Origin: Lachnospiraceae bacterium
Lineage (GTDB): Bacteria > Bacillota > Clostridia > Lachnospirales > Lachnospiraceae
DNA length: 34,656 nucleotides
Direction of reading: 5' to 3'
NCBI GenBank assembly: GCA_021199655.1
Contig: JAJQHQ010000041.1
Span: forward strand, 1 to 34,656
Positions 1-5,933 of this stretch are shown piece by piece. The position numbers and the translations under genes are program-made. Each line of letters begins with the position of its first letter. The stretch's first letter is position 1. The notes beneath the pieces were generated by a model. The model made no database searches and was not told the origin of the DNA. It saw only the letters and a program-made list of their open reading frames with translations.

Positions 1-110
1 AGATGGCGGAGCGGAAGCGCCATGCCGGACGGGTACTGCTGGTCGGGATCAGTTATGATCGCAAGAAGAAAGATCACCATTGCAGGATTGAGATCGTGGA
101 GAATGTGTAG
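1..110 (+). CDS. C-terminal end of an AAA-ATPase-like / PD-(D/E)XK protein (partial)
   Basis: An open frame enters from the left edge and ends at the TAG at 108-110. The last residues read VLLVGISYDRKKKDHHC followed by RIEIVENV. This resembles the extreme C-terminus of the AAA-ATPase-like proteins (PF09820 plus a PDDEXK_9 nuclease-like domain), which often finish with a strand of the type 'VLLVGI-Y-K---H-C-IE'. The ATG at 3 is probably internal, because only about 36 codons remain. A full-length member of what I take to be the same family lies at 20648-22351 and a remnant at 13911-13976, so the accessory region carries three traces of it. The family call rests on a short tail and is moderate. 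Confidence 0.55.
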   Translation, partial: MAERKRHAGRVLLVGISYDRKKKDHHCRIEIVENV

Positions 111-120
111 CAGAGAACTG

Positions 121-252
121 CGCAGGTGCCATTTCGGGAAAACAAAACAGGTAATTCACAGGAACTGCGCAGGTGCCATTTCGGGAAAACAAAACAGGCA
201 ATTCACAGGAAAGGCGCAGGTGCCATTTTGGAAAAGACAAAAAGAGTGACAG
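121..252 (+). repeat. 47-bp tandem direct repeat, about 2.8 copies
   Basis: Units at 121-167 and 168-214 are nearly identical, and a third, decaying unit starts at 215. Each starts CGCAGGTGCCATTT and contains GGGAAAACAAAACAGG. The array fills the gap between the upstream AAA-ATPase stop and the peptidase gene and runs into the proposed start of that gene. The frame is open through the array, but a protein start inside it would add a repetitive, unrelated N-terminus, so I treat it as noncoding. Confidence 0.85.
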
Positions 253-722
253 TCGACACAAGGGAATACGTATCGATGCTCCGGGAGCTGACGGAGCAGG
301 GTCACGAGGTCAGTATGATGATAGCCGGGAACAGCATGAGCCCGTTTCTGGTCCATCAAAGAGATGGCATTGTATTTAAAAAGCCGGACCGGGAGCTTCG
401 CCGCGGGGATATTGTGTTTTATGAACGAATGAACGGCCAGTTTGTCTGTCACCGAATCTGCAGGATCCGGCCGGAAGGATTTTATCTGATTGGCGACGCG
501 CAGATTCAGGTCGAAGGGCCGATCAGAAGAGAACAGATCTTCGGCCTGATCACCGGTGTGATGCGAAAAGGAAAACGACTTGCTCCGGGAGATTTCTGGT
601 GGGAGTTTTTTGAAAAGGTGTGGCTCAGGATATTCCCGCTTCGCAGGCCGCTGGTTCGCCTGTACGCGGTCGTACGCAGCTTTGGAAGGAAAATGGATCG
701 AAATGCGGACACAGAAGCGTAA
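246..722 (+). CDS. S24/S26-type peptidase, Ser-His (S26B/Sec11-like), cluster maturation candidate
   Basis: This is a 158-residue protein if it starts at the GTG at 246. An ATG at 276, behind AAGGG, is an equally possible start. The motif GNSMSPFL (about residues 28-35) matches the nucleophile box of signal peptidases, and RGDIVFY is the usual following strand. The second catalytic position reads FVCHRICRI, a His where bacterial type I enzymes have Lys, followed by GDAQ. That is the S26B (SipW/Sec11) pattern. Unlike those enzymes, no membrane helix is evident. Its last 20 nt overlap the ABC exporter gene, so the two are probably translationally coupled. Such peptidases recur beside exporters in Firmicute peptide clusters, and cleavage of a leader peptide is a reasonable but unproven role. 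Confidence 0.75.
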   Translation: MTVDTREYVSMLRELTEQGHEVSMMIAGNSMSPFLVHQRDGIVFKKPDRELRRGDIVFYERMNGQFVCHRICRIRPEGFYLIGDAQIQVEGPIRREQIFGLITGVMRKGKRLAPGDFWWEFFEKVWLRIFPLRRPLVRLYAVVRSFGRKMDRNADTEA

Positions 723-2622
723 CAACAGATACAGCGATGAAAATCATAACGGATACAGCGGCAGGTCCGGAGATCAGAACGAATCCGGGGACCAGGAAAA
801 CTCTGGAGATTACGGCAAATCCGGAGACCGCGGCGGCAGTTACTCCGGTCTCAACCGGATTTTACGATCCGGTGCGGTGCAGCTTCTGATCGACAAGGCG
901 GACGATGGGACATACCGGGAATTTCTTGACGACTGGAAATGGATTTTTTCTTTTGGCAAAAGCTACAGGAAAGAGATCGTCTGCTATACCTGCATCGGGA
1001 TCCTGAGCAGCTCTCTGACGATCGTCTCTTCGGTCGCCTGCAAATATCTGATTGACATTATCACGGGGCATGAGTTCAGTATGCTGTGGCTGTTGGCAGT
1101 GGTCATGGTCGCAAGCATGGCTGTCAGCCTGATCTTTACGAGTCTGGTAAGCCGCTATACGGCAAAGCTTACCATCCGTGTCAACAACGACATCCAGAAA
1201 ATCATTTTTGAACGGATCATGGACGCCGACTGGATGAGCCTGAGCGGATACCCGAATGGGGATCTGCTGAACCGGTTCAACAACGATGTGAGCGCGGTAG
1301 CTTCCAACGCCGTCAGCTGGATCCCGAATCTCATCATTGCCGTCTACAGCTTTGTGGCGTCCTTCTGCGTGATTTTTTATTATGATCATACCATGGCGTG
1401 GATCGCTCTTGCTTCCGCGCCGTTTCTGCTGTTTGCCAGCCGCTATCTGATACGGAAGAACCGGGAATACCGGACGAAAGTGCTGGAAGTAAACAGCGAT
1501 ATGATGTCCTTTGAGACCGAGGCTTTCTATAATATGGACACGATCAAATCCTTCGGCATCATGGACCATTACAGCAGGAACCTGCACGGATGGCAGGAGC
1601 TTTATCAAAAGCACAACCTCGATTACAATCTGTTTACCATAAAGGCCAATGTGTTCAGTTCCCTTCTGGGAGCGGCGGTCTCGTTTGCGGCATTCGGCTA
1701 CTGCCTGTTCCGGCTGTGGACCGGCAGTATTACATACGGAACGATGACACTCTTTCTGACACAGCGGGCCACACTGTCGAATCAGTTCCAGTCGCTGGTC
1801 CGCATCCTTCCCGGCATGCTGAACAGCGCGGTATCCGCCCGCCGTATCCGGGAACTGATCGAGCTGCCGCAGGAAAAGCATATCCCGGAAGAGTCGGAAA
1901 ACATGGCGAAGGCTGCCGAAAAAGGTTTCGAGGTGCGCTTAAGCCGCGTCGGGTTTGCCTACGAAAAAGAAAAGCGGGTCCTTAACAACTCGGATTTTAC
2001 GGCGAAGCCGAATGAGATCGTGGCTCTGATCGGCCCCTCCGGGGAAGGAAAGACCACCCTGATCCGCCTGATCCTCGGGCTGGTCCATCCGGAGGAAGGC
2101 ATGGTCTCACTGGTGGGTGCGGATGGCGGCGAAGTCCCGATCAATGCGGATACCCGAAGGTATTTCGCGTATGTGCCCCAGGGAAATACGATCCTTTCCG
2201 GGACAGTGGCTGAGAACCTGCGGATGGCCAAAGAGGACGCCACGGACGACGAGCTTGTGGAAGCGCTGAAGACCGCCTGTGCATGGGAATTTGTATCCGG
2301 ACTGGAAGGCGGCATTCACGGAAAACTCGGGGAGCGAGGGAAAGGCGTTTCCGAAGGACAGGCGCAGCGGATCGCGATCGCGCGGGCCATCTTAAGGGAC
2401 GCGCCGGTGCTGCTTCTGGATGAGGCGACCAGCGCGCTGGACGTCCGGACAGAGCGCAGGATCCTGCGCAACCTCCTTCAGAGGCGCCCCAATAAGACGA
2501 TCATCGTGACCACCCACCGCCCGAGCGTGCTCGATCTGTGCCAACGCATATATCAGGTCAAAGACGGCACCCTCACGGAGCTGGATGAGGAAGCGTCGGC
2601 GAAAATGGTGATGGATTTTTGA
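703..2622 (+). CDS. ABC exporter, fused permease and ATPase half-transporter
   Basis: The 639-residue protein starts at the ATG at 703, which lies 12 nt after GGAAGGA and inside the end of the peptidase gene. A hydrophilic N-terminus with repeated SGD/SG units (about residues 10-40) precedes a type I exporter membrane domain; the first helix is near residues 92-116. The ATPase domain shows Walker A GPSGEGKTT (about 443), Q-loop YVPQGN, signature VSEGQAQR (about 549), Walker B VLLLDEATSALD (about 569) and the switch His in TTHRP (about 603). All catalytic residues are present, so it should be active as a homodimer. It has no N-terminal C39 peptidase domain, which may be why a separate S26-type peptidase is coupled to it. 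It probably exports the cluster peptide, though the substrate cannot be read from sequence. Confidence 0.93.
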   Translation: MRTQKRNNRYSDENHNGYSGRSGDQNESGDQENSGDYGKSGDRGGSYSGLNRILRSGAVQLLIDKADDGTYREFLDDWKWIFSFGKSYRKEIVCYTCIGILSSSLTIVSSVACKYLIDIITGHEFSMLWLLAVVMVASMAVSLIFTSLVSRYTAKLTIRVNNDIQKIIFERIMDADWMSLSGYPNGDLLNRFNNDVSAVASNAVSWIPNLIIAVYSFVASFCVIFYYDHTMAWIALASAPFLLFASRYLIRKNREYRTKVLEVNSDMMSFETEAFYNMDTIKSFGIMDHYSRNLHGWQELYQKHNLDYNLFTIKANVFSSLLGAAVSFAAFGYCLFRLWTGSITYGTMTLFLTQRATLSNQFQSLVRILPGMLNSAVSARRIRELIELPQEKHIPEESENMAKAAEKGFEVRLSRVGFAYEKEKRVLNNSDFTAKPNEIVALIGPSGEGKTTLIRLILGLVHPEEGMVSLVGADGGEVPINADTRRYFAYVPQGNTILSGTVAENLRMAKEDATDDELVEALKTACAWEFVSGLEGGIHGKLGERGKGVSEGQAQRIAIARAILRDAPVLLLDEATSALDVRTERRILRNLLQRRPNKTIIVTTHRPSVLDLCQRIYQVKDGTLTELDEEASAKMVMDF

Positions 2623-2723
2623 ACCGGTTTAGAGCTTGTATGAAGGCGCGAGCCGGAAGAAATACAGATGCGGTTTACTATGAGATACAGATGCGGGACA
2701 ATTGTAAAATGTGAAAAAAACTC

Positions 2724-2788
2724 ATTTCACGAATGGTCGGATTTATTTCACGAATGGTCATGGAAGGATGGTGAAAAACTGGTATAAT
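2724..2788 (+). promoter_or_regulatory. Twin direct-repeat operator ahead of a -10 box
   Basis: A perfect 15-nt direct repeat (ATTTCACGAATGGTC) occurs at 2724-2738 and 2745-2759. The copies are offset by 21 nt, two helical turns. It is followed at 2783-2788 by TATAAT with no good -35 box in the expected place. This is the layout of an activator-dependent promoter; LytTR-type response regulators often bind repeats with this 21-nt period. The gap from 2623 to 2984 also holds a repeated ATACAGATGCGG (2662 and 2685) and no convincing gene. Confidence 0.6.
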
Positions 2789-2911
2789 GAAGACCGGCCA
2801 AACGGAGCCGGAGCGGTATGAGACTGAATTGGAAATAATCGTTACAGATTATTGAAAATTCTGTGATGAAGCCTCCGGCGGGTTGACGGGGTCTGATATT
2901 TGTTATAGACT

Positions 2912-2940
2912 TATTACAAAAATGTTAAGACATATATAAT
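2912..2940 (+). promoter_or_regulatory. Second candidate promoter upstream of the membrane protein
   Basis: TATAAT at 2935-2940 sits 17 nt after a weak -35 (TATTAC, 2912-2917) in an AT-rich stretch, about 45 nt before the start codon at 2985. A transcript from here would begin near 2947 and would carry the G7 ribosome-binding tract (2970-2976). Confidence 0.4.
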
Positions 2941-2984
2941 GCCGCAAATTATAAAGTCAAAAATGGTTAGGGGGGGCGAACCTT

Positions 2985-3776
2985 ATGAGCAGGAAAGCAT
3001 CCCAGTTAAAACACAAAAAGGAACACCGGAGTTCACGGGTTCCTTTTTGTGTTTTTGTCCCTCTATTAATACTGTTAGTGATTATTATTTTATTTTTGTG
3101 GCTGATCTGGCCGAAGGATGGGACCTATGACGGAGACGCGGCCGCACTTACAGAAACGGCTGCGGAGGCAGAGAGCGGAGATTCTGCGGGAACGGAGACC
3201 GAAGCCTCCATGGAGGAATCCCTGCCGGAGATTGCGAATTCCGACAACCTGACCTTAAGCTCCGTATATACCTCGTCCATCCTGAACCCGGATTGCGGCG
3301 GCGAATACGCGGAAGAGGTGGCAAGCCTCGAAGTGACGAACGCATCGGATCAGTATCTGGCGAGCGCGTCGCTTACCGCAGAGATGTCCGATGGCACTGC
3401 CGTACAGTTCGTCGTGTCTGATTTACCTTCCGGTGCGACAGCCGAGATCTTCGATACCGCGAACCAGAGCCTTGCTTCCGGCGTGACCTGTGAATCGATT
3501 GAATGCATTTCGGAAGAATATTTAGATGGCGATATGCTGATGACGGATACGATCGAGATAACGTCAGAAGAGTCCGGTGCGGTGGCAGTCCTTACCAACA
3601 CAGGGGAAGAAGACCTTACGGGGCTGACGGTGGTCTATCACTGCGACATGGCCGGTCAGTATTTCGGCGGCGTATCGTATGTGACTACGATTGAGAGCCT
3701 GGCCGCGGGCGAATCCTGGGAGCTGACGGATGATACGCTCCTGGGCGAGATCGCGGTGGTCAGGGTTTATCAATAG
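2985..3776 (+). CDS. Membrane-anchored extracellular protein of unknown function
   Basis: The 263-residue protein has a basic N-terminus and one strong membrane helix (about residues 20-42, rich in I, L and V). After it come an acidic Thr/Glu-rich linker (about 50-80) and a C-terminal region of about 180 residues, predicted as beta-rich. That region has two similar strand patterns around LEVTNASDQYLASASLTAE and AVLTNTGEEDLTGLTVVY, suggesting two Ig- or FxLYD-like lobes. The start follows a run of seven G that acts as the Shine-Dalgarno sequence. The first codons also form a near-ideal terminator hairpin (3008-3055). It lies between the exporter and the precursor-like peptide and could be an immunity or accessory factor, but I do not recognise the family. 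Confidence 0.75.
   Translation: MSRKASQLKHKKEHRSSRVPFCVFVPLLILLVIIILFLWLIWPKDGTYDGDAAALTETAAEAESGDSAGTETEASMEESLPEIANSDNLTLSSVYTSSILNPDCGGEYAEEVASLEVTNASDQYLASASLTAEMSDGTAVQFVVSDLPSGATAEIFDTANQSLASGVTCESIECISEEYLDGDMLMTDTIEITSEESGAVAVLTNTGEEDLTGLTVVYHCDMAGQYFGGVSYVTTIESLAAGESWELTDDTLLGEIAVVRVYQ
3008..3055 (+). terminator. Terminator-like hairpin inside the start of a coding sequence
   Basis: AAAACACAAAAAGGAAC at 3008-3024 is perfectly complementary to 3039-3055 across a 14-nt loop, and the 3' arm ends in a T-rich run. It lies in codons 9-24 of the membrane-protein gene. It could work as an attenuator released by translating ribosomes, or as the end of a short leader RNA. Confidence 0.6.
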
Positions 3777-3790
3777 AATGATACAAGGGA

Positions 3791-3887
3791 CGCTGGACAT
3801 CCAGTGGATGTCCGTTTAGCCCTCGCCGGGTGGCATCCCGCATAAAATGCGGGATATTCGCCGACTGGGAGCGGCAGCGGAGATGCG
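3791..3887 (+). repeat. Dispersed palindromic repeat, copy 1 (related to 26519-26575)
   Basis: This copy begins CGCTGGACATCCAGTGGATG and ends GCGGCAGCGGAGATGCGA. The arms GGACATCC/GGATGTCC (3795-3802 and 3806-3813) form a perfect 8-bp stem. An extra perfect hairpin (ATCCCGCAT/ATGCGGGAT, about 3835-3855) sits inside it. The same ends occur at 26519-26575 within another element. No gene is seen in 3777-3983. Confidence 0.7.
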
Positions 3888-3983
3888 AGAGTGCGAAGCA
3901 ATCCGTGATATCATTCTCAGGAATATTAAAAGTTTACCGGCCTGTCCGAACCGGGCAGAGCGCGAAAGGAAATGGTGGTAATA

Positions 3984-4217
3984 TTGAAAAAAGAATACAT
4001 GGCTCCGGACCTGTATTTTGAGAGTTTTGTGCTGTCGGAGAGTATTGCGGCGGGGTGCACGGAAGAAGGGCAGGATCTTGTTAATACGTGGAGTTCTGTT
4101 GGCTTTTTCTTAAGTGTAGTTCCCAGTGGCTATACAGCATGCTCTGATGATTATAATGAATCTGGAGGAGAGACGTATTGTTATTGGGATGGACAGAATA
4201 AGGTGTACCTTTCCTGA
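3984..4217 (+). CDS. Precursor-like small peptide with IAAGC motif (candidate RiPP substrate)
   Basis: I favour the TTG at 3984, giving 77 residues that begin KKEYMAPDLYFESFVLSES. The ATG at 3972 has only one base between it and AGGA, whereas TTG lies 5 nt after GGTGG. The N-terminal part (Y--P---FE-F-LSE-IAAGC, residues 5-25) has the look of a conserved leader ending at AAGC, and many short Clostridial peptides in peptide clusters start this way. The rest is Ser/Gly/Tyr/Asp-rich with Cys at 25, 53 and 66. Its stop overlaps the next start by one base (TGATG), tying it to the HPr-kinase-like gene. The local sequence is more AT-rich than its neighbours. It is the best candidate for the cluster's substrate, but the class is unknown. 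Confidence 0.65.
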   Translation: MKKEYMAPDLYFESFVLSESIAAGCTEEGQDLVNTWSSVGFFLSVVPSGYTACSDDYNESGGETYCYWDGQNKVYLS

Positions 4218-5008
4218 TGAAACAGATAATTTTGTTGATTGGTGGCCTTAGGTTTATTTTATCTCTTTCAAAAGACCCACGTGTTGATGATGAAATTCGT
4301 CCATTTGTGATTGATACGGATGAAATGGACAATAGAAGTTCCTTCCGGACAGAGGTTATAGTCACATATGAAGCAGATACTTCTGTTCAAAACTGGAAAA
4401 TTACAGTCTCAGAAGATGCCCATCAGGTTTCTGTGCACTATGCACCTGATACTGCTTATCGCTTTACTGCTTTGAGAGGCTGCATAATTTATATTCCGAT
4501 GGAAGACATTCTGCTTTTGCACCAGCGTTTCTTCCTGCATGCTTCGTTCATCACGTCCCCCTGGGGAGGCCTGTTGTTTACGGGAAACAGCGGTGTGGGA
4601 AAGAGTACACAGGCGGAACTCTGGAAGGAACATATGGGCAGCACCGTGATTAACGGCGATCGGACAATCATAGCGAAAGAGAAGAATGGATGGAGGGCCT
4701 ACGGTTCTCCCTATGCCGGCTCCTCTCGCTATTTTGTGCAGCAGGATGAACCGATACGGGCGATTGTTTTGCTGGAACAGGCAGATGAGAATCGGATGGA
4801 AGCGGTATCCGCATCTGAAGCGTTTGCGAAGCTCTTTTTACAGGTTTCACTGGATCACGAAGATGCTGATCTGGTGAACCGGCTGTGTGATCTGCTATCC
4901 GAACTGGTCGCGGAGATTCCAATATATAGATTGTATTGTACGCCGGATCAGCGGGCGGTAGAGACGTTAAAAACGGTTTTGGAGGATGAAGATGCCTTAA
5001 GTTTATAG
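4217..5008 (+). CDS. HPr kinase-like P-loop protein (peptide-cluster kinase family)
   Basis: The 263-residue protein starts at the ATG overlapping the stop of the precursor-like gene, with AAGGTG about 10 nt upstream. It has an N-terminal beta-rich half and then a P-loop: LHASFI, LLFTGNSGVGKSTQAELW (Walker A about residues 121-130), VINGDRTII, and GSPYAGSSRYF. This order (HAS, P-loop, NGDR, SP-GS) is that of HprK C-terminal-like proteins found in lasso and other peptide clusters; one studied subgroup phosphorylates the peptide's terminal serine. The precursor here ends in Ser, which would suit that role. The P-loop is intact. The 5' third is AT-rich compared with flanking genes. Confidence 0.82.
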   Translation: MKQIILLIGGLRFILSLSKDPRVDDEIRPFVIDTDEMDNRSSFRTEVIVTYEADTSVQNWKITVSEDAHQVSVHYAPDTAYRFTALRGCIIYIPMEDILLLHQRFFLHASFITSPWGGLLFTGNSGVGKSTQAELWKEHMGSTVINGDRTIIAKEKNGWRAYGSPYAGSSRYFVQQDEPIRAIVLLEQADENRMEAVSASEAFAKLFLQVSLDHEDADLVNRLCDLLSELVAEIPIYRLYCTPDQRAVETLKTVLEDEDALSL

Positions 5009-5071
5009 AGTGATCATTCACGATATGGTCTTGTTTACATTTTGTTCACGGTGCCTGGCACCAGTTTATAT

Positions 5072-5079
5072 GGAGGTGA
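5072..5079 (+). promoter_or_regulatory. Ribosome binding site fixing the sialidase 1 start
   Basis: GGAGGTGA lies 8 nt before the ATG at 5088 and makes that start clear. Upstream ATG codons in the same frame (from 5010) have no such site and would place extra residues ahead of the signal peptide. Confidence 0.8.
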
Positions 5080-5087
5080 CAATTTTT

Positions 5088-5933
5088 ATGAAGAGAGAAA
5101 TCAAAAGGGCAGTGTCTCTTATCCTGACTCTTTGCATGGTGCTGAGTCTGCCGGGCTTTGCCTGGGCGGAGGAAGCAGCGGTCTCCGTGGAGGATATCAC
5201 GGAAGTTCAGGCTGTGTCAGAAGAGCAGACGACGGCATCGGCGGAGACATCTGTGCAGACGGAAGCTGTCGTACAGACAGAAACGGTGGCACAGACGGAG
5301 GCGGCCGCGCAGACCGAAGCTGTGGTTCAGACGGAAGCTGCCACGCAGACGGAAACCCAGGCACAGACGGAAGCGTCAACGCAGACGGAAACTGCCGCAC
5401 AGACGGAAGCGGCGACAGATGCTGTTGTGATTGTGGAAGATGACGCTGCCGATGCATCATCGGATACGACATCGGAAAACACAGAAACGACGACGGAAGC
5501 TGATGCGGAGGAAACCGCGACTGAGACGGAATCGGAGTCTGAGACTGAGACGGAATCCGGGACAGAAGAGACGGCCGTGCCGGGCAATATCGTAAGCTTC
5601 TCTGATGCGGATGGGAACATCTATACCGCAACAGCAGCAGATGTGGTCCTTTCCGGAATGACTGTGAGCGTGGGAGAACCTCAGAAAAGTGAGGAGGAAG
5701 CCGCTACCACGATCGTTTATTCCATCACACTTTATGATGCGGACGGAGAAGAATATACGGGCGCCGCAAACGTGACGATTCCATTACATAAATCACTGGA
5801 AGGATACACGGAATTTACGGCGGTTGTTTATGAGAGCGGAAACGGGGCTGCCGGGGGGCAGATACTGTTGATGTCAGTCTGGAAGACGCGGAAGATTTTT
5901 TTGAGCAGGTCATCGAGGAATCCACTGTCGTGA
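5088..5933 (+). CDS. Sialidase 1, N-terminal piece (signal peptide, QTE repeats) before a frameshift
   Basis: The 281 codons start with a classic signal peptide (KREIKR, then a hydrophobic core ending AWA). A Thr/Gln/Glu-rich low-complexity stretch follows (about residues 45-165), then a beta-sandwich domain that begins near residue 165 and contains FTAVVYESGNGAAGG. From the G6 tract at 5853-5858 this frame yields only unrelated residues and stops. One extra G joins it perfectly to the downstream frame (reading GGADTVDVSLEDAEDFFEQ and onward to VPHFSDVVV). The interrupted domain matches a second copy downstream (FTAVVY-like, then LDVPHFSTVLVTG), so the shift falls inside a real domain. As sequenced, this encodes a secreted stub. 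The restored protein would have about 2236 residues, close to its 2128-residue paralogue. Confidence 0.8.
   Translation: MKREIKRAVSLILTLCMVLSLPGFAWAEEAAVSVEDITEVQAVSEEQTTASAETSVQTEAVVQTETVAQTEAAAQTEAVVQTEAATQTETQAQTEASTQTETAAQTEAATDAVVIVEDDAADASSDTTSENTETTTEADAEETATETESESETETESGTEETAVPGNIVSFSDADGNIYTATAADVVLSGMTVSVGEPQKSEEEAATTIVYSITLYDADGEEYTGAANVTIPLHKSLEGYTEFTAVVYESGNGAAGGQILLMSVWKTRKIFLSRSSRNPLS
5220..5424 (+). repeat. Low-complexity QTE-A/V coding repeat
   Basis: Degenerate 12- to 18-nt units built on CAGACGGAAGC encode repeats such as QTEAVVQTE and QTETQAQTE in the linker after the signal peptide. A shorter version occurs in sialidase 2 (about 14225-14300). Such linkers often extend a domain from the cell wall. 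Confidence 0.8.
5853..5858 (+). repeat. G6 homopolymer at the frameshift point of sialidase 1
   Basis: Six consecutive G bases mark the exact place where the upstream and downstream frames of the sialidase part. Seven G would restore one continuous reading frame from 5088 to 11797. Confidence 0.75.

Noticed and set aside
121-252. CRISPR-like array
   Set aside because: The units abut with no spacers of unique sequence and no cas genes are near.
862-1881. 339-codon open frame on the - strand
   Set aside because: It lies wholly inside the ABC exporter gene, whose motifs are complete, and has no start signal.
2787-2852. Tiny frame beginning at the ATG within the TATAAT region
   Set aside because: It overlaps the -10 box, has no ribosome binding site and no recognisable features.
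5050-5062. Hairpin GGTGC-CTG-GCACC before sialidase 1 as a terminator
   Set aside because: The stem is only 5 bp and no T run follows.
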